A stretch of 42,659 bases of DNA from JAJTHY01 sp964458795 (GTDB lineage: Bacteria; Pseudomonadota; Alphaproteobacteria; Rickettsiales; Midichloriaceae): contig CAYWJW010000006.1 of NCBI GenBank assembly GCA_964458795.1, forward strand, positions 1 through 42,659, read 5' to 3'. The position numbers were made by a program, and so were the translations under genes. The notes under the pieces are model-generated. The model ran no database searches, was not told the DNA's origin, and saw only the letters and a program-made list of their open reading frames with translations. This document shows, piece after piece, positions 16,520 to 23,533 of the stretch (positions are counted from its first letter, which is position 1; the number at the start of each line of letters is the position of its first letter).

Positions 16520-18253
16520 TTACATCTTATCAATTGCGTTGATGCCAAGTATTCCCAGTGCAAGCTTAATGGTTAGTTTCACTAAATCAACTAAAACTAG
16601 GCGTGCTGAAGTAAGATCTGGATTATTGGGAATAATGAAGCGTAAATCAACTTCTTCAGTGCCGCGAGCCCAGAAAGAATGAAACTCAGTTGCAAGCTCA
16701 ATCGTGTAATAAATCACCCTATGCGGTTCATGGTGAAGTGCTGCTTGCTCTACTATTTTAGGAAATAGTGAAATTTTGCGGATTAGATCTTGATCGGTAG
16801 CTGTATCCAACATATCAATTTTGCTTAAATCTGGTGCCAATTGGAACTCGCTTAAAGCATTGCGCAGTACAGAGGCGCATCTAGCATGTGCATATTGCAC
16901 ATAAAATACTGGATTTTCTTTAGTTTGTTCCTTTACCTTATCAAAATCAAAGTCTATAACAGTATCATTCTTGCGGCTAAGTAGCACGAATCTTAAAGCA
17001 TCAACCCCAACTTCATCCACTACATCTTCTGCAGTAATAAAGTTACCTGAGCGCTTTGACATTTTAAATGGTTCGCCATTCTTAAATAAATTAACCATCT
17101 GAACTATCGGAACATCAATTGTAGATTTCCCATCGCTTAAAGCCTCTGTTATTGCTTTGAGTCGCCTTACAAAGCCTATATGGTCTGCACCTAACACCAT
17201 AACAACATCACTGAATCCCCTATTTAAGCGATGAAGTGCAAGCCCTAGATCTCCAGCAAAATAAGTGTAACTGCCATCTGCACGTTCTACAGCCCGGTCG
17301 ATATCATCACCAAATTCGGTGGATTTAAAAATAGTCTGTTCCTTAGCTTCCCAGTCTTCTTGTACTAAGCCTTTTGGTGCTTCTAGCATACCACGATATA
17401 AGAGTCCTTTAGCTTGTAATTGGTCTATGGCTTTTTTTATATAGCCATCTTCATGTAGCTGTAACTCATGGGTGAATACATCATGCTCAACTCCTAGCTT
17501 CTTAAGATCAGCGCGTATTAGCATCATAATCTCATTAAGCGCAAATTCATGTAGTGTTGGATAAATCTCATCAAATTCTTTATTGAGCAACGAGTCTCCG
17601 ACTTTGGCCTTTAGATCATTTGCAATAACAACTAAGTATTCTCCAGGATATAACCCCTCTGAAATTTCAATTTTTTTACCAAAAAGTTGTTGATATCTAA
17701 TAAACAATGATTGTGCCAATGTCCTCATCTGGCTACCCGCATCATTTACATAGTATTCACGTGTAACGTCAAAGCCAGTAGCTTTGAGTAGTTTGGCGAG
17801 TGCATCACCATAAATTGCACCTCTAGAGTGCCCAACATGCATAGGTCCAGTTGGGTTTGCTGAAACAAATTCGATAAGAACTCTTTTGCCAGCGCCAACG
17901 CTAGTATATCCGAAGCTTTCTGGCTTCTGATAAACAGCACGGATAAAGTCGCCCCAAAAGTTATCGGTGACCTTAAAGTTGATAAACCCAGGTCCTGCAA
18001 CTTCAACGCTAGAAAAATACTGGTTTCCACTAAGTTTGGCTTTTAAGCGTTCGGCAAATGCTCTTGGGTTAAGATTAACTTTTTGAGATAGTACCATAGC
18101 CGCATTGGTGGAAAAATCGCCATGAGATTTATCTTTTGGAAGTTCTACCACTGTGTTATTTAAATCAAGATTGTTGCCAAATTCCTCAATTATAGCTGTG
18201 CAAACAGTAGTTCTTATGTATTCAAAAACATTGATATGGAGGGGTTGTTTCAT
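16520..18253 (-). CDS. argS: Arginyl-tRNA synthetase
   Basis: This class I aminoacyl-tRNA synthetase of 577 residues charges tRNA-Arg. The N-terminal Add-1 domain is followed by the HIGH-type motif ANPTGPMHVGHSRGA, the insertion ALxxxGxxVTREYYVNDAG, the KMSKS-type KMSKRSGNF and the alpha-helical anticodon-binding DALR domain ending in LGILGINAIDKM. Length is normal for alphaproteobacteria. It is first of a two-gene minus-strand unit with galU. Confidence 0.95.
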   Translation of the reverse strand: MKQPLHINVFEYIRTTVCTAIIEEFGNNLDLNNTVVELPKDKSHGDFSTNAAMVLSQKVNLNPRAFAERLKAKLSGNQYFSSVEVAGPGFINFKVTDNFWGDFIRAVYQKPESFGYTSVGAGKRVLIEFVSANPTGPMHVGHSRGAIYGDALAKLLKATGFDVTREYYVNDAGSQMRTLAQSLFIRYQQLFGKKIEISEGLYPGEYLVVIANDLKAKVGDSLLNKEFDEIYPTLHEFALNEIMMLIRADLKKLGVEHDVFTHELQLHEDGYIKKAIDQLQAKGLLYRGMLEAPKGLVQEDWEAKEQTIFKSTEFGDDIDRAVERADGSYTYFAGDLGLALHRLNRGFSDVVMVLGADHIGFVRRLKAITEALSDGKSTIDVPIVQMVNLFKNGEPFKMSKRSGNFITAEDVVDEVGVDALRFVLLSRKNDTVIDFDFDKVKEQTKENPVFYVQYAHARCASVLRNALSEFQLAPDLSKIDMLDTATDQDLIRKISLFPKIVEQAALHHEPHRVIYYTIELATEFHSFWARGTEEVDLRFIIPNNPDLTSARLVLVDLVKLTIKLALGILGINAIDKM

Positions 18254-18371
18254 AGAAGATTTTCAAGTGTGTATTGGCGCAATACTAACAAACTTGCAGA
18301 TTTAATCAATTTTTTATTGCCTTAATGGTAAAGATTTATAACAATGTACGCTTGTTGAAAATTGGGATGAG

Positions 18372-19664
18372 ATGGTCTTTTTTAAGAAGCTATTGCAAGA
18401 CAAGATGGTTCGTTATGCTTATGTTGGCTGGTTGATCTTTGCATTATTCTACTTTTATCAATATATTTTGCGTGTTGCACCAGGTGTGTTGGTGGATGAA
18501 ATGCGCCACTCTTATCGCATTACGGCAGAGCAGTTTGCGAGCTTAGGTGCGTTATACCTGCTATCTTATTCATTATTGCAGGTTCCTCTTGGTATCATTG
18601 TAGATAAAATTGGAGTTAAGAAAATGTGCTTATACTCCATAGCTGTTCTAACTTTCGGTGCAATGCTTATGTCGGTTACTGAGGTGTTTTGGGTGGCACA
18701 ACTAAGCAGGTTTATTATAGGTGCAGGTTCTGCTTCGGCTTTTATGTGTGCACTTAAGTTTATTGCAGATCACATTCCTCCAGGAAATCGCGGATTTTTA
18801 ATGGGAGCAACACTAGCATTTGGAACTGCAGGTGCAGTATTTTCCGCGCGTATTGTTAAGTATTTGGACGAAGTCTTTAGCTGGCGGGACGTTATTATGT
18901 TAAACGCCGGGATTGGGTTTATAATATTTGTGCTGATGGCGTTAGTGATTAGGGGTGCGAGACATGATCATAGTATAGTTATTAATAATAAAAGTTGGAA
19001 AGAAAATATTTCTGATGTAGTGGCTATATTTTGTTCCAGCAAAATAATTATCTATGCGATTTTAGCAATTGGTTTATATGCGCCCCTTTCAGCGTTGGCA
19101 GATTTATGGGGTACTGCTTTTTTGAAACAAAAATATGGGATAAGCAAATCTGATGCTGCGCAATTGGGTATGGTATTATATATAGGGTTGACAGTAGGAA
19201 GCCTTGTATTGCCTTGGTTTAGCGAGAAGTATCAGCTTCTTAATAAGGCTGTAATATTCTGCGGATGTGGGCTACTGGTTACCTTCAGCATGCTTATATA
19301 TATGCCTAGCTTTAGCTTGAGCAGCTTGGTTATTCTCCTATTTATTATTGGCTTTTTTTGTGGTGCTGAGATGATGTGTTTTACCGGGGCACTTGAAGAA
19401 TCCAATAAATATGATTCTGGTCAGATTATAGGTGTAGTAAACACTCTTAACATGTTAGGTGGAGCCATCATCCAGCAATCAGTTGGTTACTTATTAGATA
19501 AACAATGGAACGGCGTTGTTGATGAATTTGGACTTAGACAATACTCGACAGAACAATTTCAAAACTCACTTACTATACTTACAGTTTTGATAGCCGTATG
19601 CTGCGTTAGTTCGCTTGCACTGTTAGTTATGAGATTTAAAAAGCGGACCGTTGTTGTTGTTTAA
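18372..19664 (+). CDS. Major facilitator superfamily transporter
   Basis: The 430-residue protein has about twelve membrane helices and the MFS loop 2-3 motif GIIVDKIGVKKMC. The opening VGWLIFALFYFYQYILRVAPGVLVDEM resembles the anion:cation symporter/phthalate-permease branch that is abundant in Rickettsiales genomes. GGGATGAG lies directly before the ATG. The substrate cannot be inferred. It converges on the coiled-coil gene with a 32-nt gap. Confidence 0.8.
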   Translation: MVFFKKLLQDKMVRYAYVGWLIFALFYFYQYILRVAPGVLVDEMRHSYRITAEQFASLGALYLLSYSLLQVPLGIIVDKIGVKKMCLYSIAVLTFGAMLMSVTEVFWVAQLSRFIIGAGSASAFMCALKFIADHIPPGNRGFLMGATLAFGTAGAVFSARIVKYLDEVFSWRDVIMLNAGIGFIIFVLMALVIRGARHDHSIVINNKSWKENISDVVAIFCSSKIIIYAILAIGLYAPLSALADLWGTAFLKQKYGISKSDAAQLGMVLYIGLTVGSLVLPWFSEKYQLLNKAVIFCGCGLLVTFSMLIYMPSFSLSSLVILLFIIGFFCGAEMMCFTGALEESNKYDSGQIIGVVNTLNMLGGAIIQQSVGYLLDKQWNGVVDEFGLRQYSTEQFQNSLTILTVLIAVCCVSSLALLVMRFKKRTVVVV

Positions 19665-19696
19665 TCTCAGTTTTAATAGCAAGTTTAAGGTAAGGA

Positions 19697-20350
19697 TTAC
19701 TGGATAAAATACCGCAGAAGCAAAGCTATAAGTCCTGTTATTGTTCCTATAGATGCTATAGCAATACCAATAACCCATTTCAGATTCTCACTTTTGCTTT
19801 CCTCAATTGCACTTAAGGTCTTTGCAATTTGTATAGATAGATCAGCATTTACCTGGATTATATCCGATTTTACCTGCATAAGGTCAGTTTTAGTTGCAAA
19901 TGCGAGAAGCTCATCCTTAGTGACAAGAGATGTAAGATCAGCTTTAGTAGCAAGGAGCGTAATATCTGCCTTTACTTGCATAAGCTCTTCTTTAGTAGCA
20001 AGCAGCATAATATCCGCTTTTACTTGCATAAGTTCATCTTTGGTAGCAAGAAGCGCTATATCTGCTCTTACTTGCATAAGTTCATCTTTGGTGACAAGGA
20101 GCGCGATATCTGATTTTACTTGCATGCTCTCTTCCTTAGTCGTAAGAAGTGACAGTTCATTTTTGGTAGCAAGTGGCATAAGATCAGCTCTGGTGGCCAG
20201 AGGTACGAGATCAGTTTTAGTAGCAAGGTTACCTAGATCATAATCCCGGCCCTCAACAATAGCTTTAACAATTGCTTCAGCTTGTTTTTCTTTTAGCCCG
20301 CTGCCAACAAAGCGTTTAACAATATCGTGTGTATCAAGTGAATGATGCAT
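19697..20350 (-). CDS. DUF1640-like coiled-coil protein with C-terminal membrane anchor
   Basis: Of 217 residues, the N-terminus (LDTHDIVKRFVGSGLKEKQA) matches the start of DUF1640/CCDC90-type proteins. Residues 41-74 hold four copies of a 9-10-residue unit of the LATKTDLVP kind. Residues 76-139 hold four copies of a 16-residue unit (LLATKDELMQVKADI). Residues 191-214 form a single membrane helix. Such proteins form long membrane-tethered coiled coils; a mitochondrial relative is MCUR1. The function in bacteria is unknown. Confidence 0.65.
   Translation of the reverse strand: MHHSLDTHDIVKRFVGSGLKEKQAEAIVKAIVEGRDYDLGNLATKTDLVPLATRADLMPLATKNELSLLTTKEESMQVKSDIALLVTKDELMQVRADIALLATKDELMQVKADIMLLATKEELMQVKADITLLATKADLTSLVTKDELLAFATKTDLMQVKSDIIQVNADLSIQIAKTLSAIEESKSENLKWVIGIAIASIGTITGLIALLLRYFIQ
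19934..20125 (-). repeat. Four tandem 48-bp coding repeats
   Basis: Within the coiled-coil gene a 48-bp unit encoding a 16-residue heptad-like segment (TKDELMQVKADI core) is repeated four times with few substitutions. This suggests recent expansion and likely copy-number variation between strains. Confidence 0.7.
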
Positions 20351-20601
20351 ACTTTACAAGCAAATAAATCGAATTCTGAGTGTAATATACAACTGGCTCT
20401 TTTACCTGTCAAAAACTTTTGAGCCTTAAGTATGTTAGTCTCTTAAAAAATAGCAACTTAAGTAGAGCTGCGGTTTTATCTCTAGCCTAAAGCACAAAGC
20501 ATTGCCTTTAAAAATAACACCAAGTATAAAATATTAATTTACATATAGTTGAATCTTTAATAGCAATATAAGTCTAGGGTTTTTTGGCTTCATAACTTAT
20601 T

Positions 20602-22467
20602 ATGTTAAATTTAGGACTAAACAAATATTCTCTCCGCGTTCAGTATTTATTTTTTACTGCGATAGTGACCCTAATAATTGTGGTTGGCTTTATATGGATT
20701 GCTTATTCAAGTTATTCCTCATTTCGAGCTGCTCATTCTGAAGCTGTGAGCGCGCAGGGAAATGAGATACAACATGTATTTGACGAGAAAGTTGCATTCA
20801 TCGAGCACTTTTTGCAATTCATTGGCTCGCAAATAAGAAATGCTGATTCTAGAGATTTGAAAGAAATTTCTCTGATGATTCAACATAATAATCTGCATGA
20901 TGATGACGATGCAATAAGTTGGAATCTGGTGAATTATATAACTCCCAAAGGTAGGCTCGCTGCTGATAGTAAATCAGGTATAAGATTGCCAATAGAGATG
21001 TATAACAAACGCGACTGGCTTGAATTGGCAAAAAAAAATCCATGGAAGTTACAGTTTTCAAATCCAGGTTTAGGATTCATCACTGGTGATTATATCTTGC
21101 CTGCAGGCATTGGTATTTATGACGATAAAATGAAGAGGTTTTATGGGCTTCTTTCCTTAAGTATAAGTATTGAAAAACTAACTACCAGTCTAATCCAACT
21201 TATTAATGAACCTATAGTAGTTGCGCTATTTAATGATTCATCGAATAATATCCTTATATCTGACCCATTTGTAGACAATAAAGCTTTGCAAAATAAGATA
21301 TTAAGCCATTTAGACCCCATACTTCGAAACAAAGACATACATTCTGTTGTAGAGCTTGAGAACTATTTGGAAGTGGGAGATACGGTGTTTTCTCATTATG
21401 TGCATTCAGCAAAGTTTCCATTTTGGTTTCTTGTGGGGTTTGATAAAAAGTTTTATTACAAAGATCTTTGGAGTGACATAACACCAAAACTTTTTGCGAA
21501 TCTAGCGCTGTGGATGATCTTTTCTGGTATTCTCATTTATCTGAGTTATCAAGTAGTAAGACCAATTATGCTTCTTGGTAAAGCAGCCAACAACATCTCG
21601 CATGGTAGGAGCGTAGAATTGCCAGATTTTAAGGCTAAAGAATTAAACTTGCTTGCTAAGCAACTTAATACTATTTCTAGGATTCACTCGAGTCTTAAGA
21701 GTAAGCAAAGTAAGCTATATAAAACCAATACAGAACTATCTACAGCCAATGAGTTCATTAAAAGTAATATGTCTTTCTTAAGTCATGAACTGATAAATCC
21801 AACTTCTAGCATAGTTGAATTTTCAAAGCTGCTTAGCAAAAAGCTTGCCGATAAACTAGAAGATGAAGAAGCGAAAAGCTATCTATCGATAATAAATAGA
21901 GCATCCGTGCATTTGAATAAGCAGCTTAATTTCTTTGTAAAAGTATTCAAATTTCAGGCCGAACGAAAGCATATAGAGCAAAAACCGGTTCCCTTAAAAC
22001 AGCTTATAGATTGGAACTTAAGTATGATAATGCATCATGCTAATTACAAAAGAGTGGCCATTAAGTCTGAAGTTAGTCCGGATATAAGCTTATTAGGCGA
22101 TGAAATAATGATAGGGCAGCTTATACAAAACCTCGCGGCCAATGGAGCCAAATACAATAAGGTTGATGGTACGCTTCTGGTCAAGGCATTCATAAACAAC
22201 AATCATGAAATCGAAATGCATTTTATCGACACTGGCATTGGAATAAATAAACGAGATCTTGGAAGTGTCTTCAAAATCTTCAAGCGTGCCAAAGTTATCA
22301 AACAATCAAAAACAGTAGGGTATGGTGTGGGGTTAGCTTATGCACAAAAATGTGTGGAGGCGCATGGTGGTAAAATCTCGGTTACCTCAAGAAGTGGACA
22401 TGGTAGCACATTTAAGATAATATTTCCGAAAGAACGTACAATAGAAAACTCTAAGTCATATAGTTAG
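20602..22467 (+). CDS. Transmembrane sensor histidine kinase, orphan
   Basis: The 621-residue protein has a first membrane helix near residues 14-36, a periplasmic sensor region of about 250 residues (Cache-like by position), and a second helix near 296-318. A HAMP-like linker (RPIMLLGKAANNISHGRSVELPD), a coiled coil and a HisKA domain with FLSHELINPTSSIVEF follow; His395 would be phosphorylated. The HATPase domain has the N-box NLAANGAKYN, DTGIGI, GYGVGLAYA and a terminal GHGSTFKIIFP. No response regulator is adjacent. The nearest candidate DNA-binding partner is the receiver-less winged-helix protein at 11625, which could not accept a phosphoryl group. Confidence 0.85.
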   Translation: MLNLGLNKYSLRVQYLFFTAIVTLIIVVGFIWIAYSSYSSFRAAHSEAVSAQGNEIQHVFDEKVAFIEHFLQFIGSQIRNADSRDLKEISLMIQHNNLHDDDDAISWNLVNYITPKGRLAADSKSGIRLPIEMYNKRDWLELAKKNPWKLQFSNPGLGFITGDYILPAGIGIYDDKMKRFYGLLSLSISIEKLTTSLIQLINEPIVVALFNDSSNNILISDPFVDNKALQNKILSHLDPILRNKDIHSVVELENYLEVGDTVFSHYVHSAKFPFWFLVGFDKKFYYKDLWSDITPKLFANLALWMIFSGILIYLSYQVVRPIMLLGKAANNISHGRSVELPDFKAKELNLLAKQLNTISRIHSSLKSKQSKLYKTNTELSTANEFIKSNMSFLSHELINPTSSIVEFSKLLSKKLADKLEDEEAKSYLSIINRASVHLNKQLNFFVKVFKFQAERKHIEQKPVPLKQLIDWNLSMIMHHANYKRVAIKSEVSPDISLLGDEIMIGQLIQNLAANGAKYNKVDGTLLVKAFINNNHEIEMHFIDTGIGINKRDLGSVFKIFKRAKVIKQSKTVGYGVGLAYAQKCVEAHGGKISVTSRSGHGSTFKIIFPKERTIENSKSYS

Positions 22468-22486
22468 ATTTTTTGGTAAGAAGCTA

Positions 22487-22514
22487 TTGAATTCTGACCC
22501 TAAAATACTATACT
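22487..22514 (+). promoter_or_regulatory. Probable promoter of the first ubiquitin-like gene
   Basis: TTGAAT (22487-22492) and TATACT (22509-22514) are separated by 16 nt in the gap after the kinase gene, so the ubiquitin-like gene can be expressed independently of it. Confidence 0.4.
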
Positions 22515-22518
22515 ATAC

Positions 22519-22544
22519 AGCTTCTCATAATGAATTATGAAGCT
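22519..22544. promoter_or_regulatory. Palindrome at the predicted transcription start
   Basis: AGCTT-CT-CATAAT / ATTATG-AAGCT forms a near-perfect dyad of 11 paired positions with a 2-nt centre and a 2-nt bulge. It sits 5 nt after the -10 box and 6 nt before the ATG at 22550. Its position fits an operator or a 5' leader hairpin covering the ribosome site. Confidence 0.45.
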
Positions 22545-22549
22545 ATGAT

Positions 22550-23320
22550 ATGAAAGTAAACGTGAAATTTCCGGGCAATCAAAACCAAGTGTATGAACTA
22601 GACATAACGCCACATACAACAGTTGCAGGTTTGCGACAAGCAGTTGTGGATATAAAAAATCAGTATAAGGTGTTTGTAAAAGATGACTCTGAATTAGAAA
22701 AAATATGGATAGAGGAAGTTGTATTGCATTTTGGTGAAGTCAAACTAGAGGATAATTTTAGTTTGCATCATTATAGAATTCATGAAGGTTGCAATATTAC
22801 ATTTTCAATCTCGCCTTTGCCACGTGTACAGGTTTCGCCTTTTGATAATCAGCATTATCGTAAACTTAAGTTCATACCCGGAAAAACTACTTTTGGAGAT
22901 TTAAGAAAAGAAATAAATTTATTTATTGGAGGGATGGGGAAAGCGGATACTGATAAGCGAGAATTTACCTATAATGATCAAAATCTAGAAGATGCACAGG
23001 TTTTGGATGATAGTTATAAAGATAAAAAAATAGAGATGAAACTAATAGGAAGAGTCAAAACTTCTAAGCCTTTAGATGAAGATCATGCAAAAGACAATAG
23101 TTCTAATTATGCAAGAAAAGCACTCTTGAGCTTCTTAGGGATAATGTTCATAAGTTCTTCGAGCATCGCTTACTCTGGGTGGAGATATAGAAGTGAGATC
23201 AGCAGTGTGTCTACTAATAGAGCAAAGTCAGCAGCCCTTATATCACTATTTACTGTAGGTATGGCAATTTGTGCGGTATTGTGCGAGAGTGAAGGTGGCC
23301 CAGGTCGCAGCCAAAGATAA
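22550..23320 (+). CDS. Membrane-anchored tandem ubiquitin-like protein (family member 1)
   Basis: This 256-residue protein has no function I can name. Residues 1-88 and 92-167 each read as a beta-grasp, ubiquitin-like domain: an opening strand pair (MKVNVKFPG, VYELDI; HYRKLKFIPG), 'TTVAGLRQAV' or 'TTFGDLRKEI' at the alpha helix, and closing segments such as KLEDNFSLHHYRIHEG. A charged linker leads to two hydrophobic helices (about 191-209 and 227-245) and a short tail, GGPGRSQR. It shares this architecture with the genes at 35199, 35983 and 40725 and is the most diverged. The domain order implies that the ubiquitin-like part faces one side of a membrane. No signal peptide is seen. Confidence 0.6.
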   Translation: MKVNVKFPGNQNQVYELDITPHTTVAGLRQAVVDIKNQYKVFVKDDSELEKIWIEEVVLHFGEVKLEDNFSLHHYRIHEGCNITFSISPLPRVQVSPFDNQHYRKLKFIPGKTTFGDLRKEINLFIGGMGKADTDKREFTYNDQNLEDAQVLDDSYKDKKIEMKLIGRVKTSKPLDEDHAKDNSSNYARKALLSFLGIMFISSSSIAYSGWRYRSEISSVSTNRAKSAALISLFTVGMAICAVLCESEGGPGRSQR

Positions 23321-23350
23321 GGATTTCTAATGCTCAATTATTTTTTTATC

Positions 23351-23385
23351 AGGGACTTCCATAGCTTAAACCAATGAGGTATACT
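23351..23385 (+). promoter_or_regulatory. sucA operon promoter with AGGGACTTCCAT box
   Basis: AGGGACTTCCAT (23351-23362) is followed after 17 nt by TATACT (23380-23385). The start would be near 23392, leaving a leader of about 140 nt before sucA. Confidence 0.6.
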
Positions 23386-23520
23386 CTTAAATGTAGTATA
23401 GGAAAATTGACTCATTATGGTTCTATAAAGCCAACTTTTGCTTTACTTGATAGAGGAAAAAGTGTAGAAATTTTTCGAGAATCTTGTAAAAATGAGCCGC
23501 TATCAGTTAATAGTTTTTAA
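23374..23520 (+). CDS. Possible 48-codon small ORF in the sucA leader
   Basis: An open frame starts at ATG 23374 (MRYTLKCSIGKLTHYG...) and stops at 23520, 14 nt before sucA. The ATG lies within the promoter, so if transcription starts near 23392 only an internal TTG (23407) could be used. No homologue is recognised. It may be chance, a leader peptide, or the residue of a lost gene. Confidence 0.15.
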   Translation: MRYTLKCSIGKLTHYGSIKPTFALLDRGKSVEIFRESCKNEPLSVNSF

Positions 23521-23533
23521 GTTAGGAGTGTAA

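Noticed and set aside
20351..20601. tRNA or other RNA gene in the 251-nt gap before the histidine kinase
   Set aside because: No cloverleaf, T-loop GGTTCGA or other RNA hallmark could be found; the gap is AT-rich with only short imperfect repeats.
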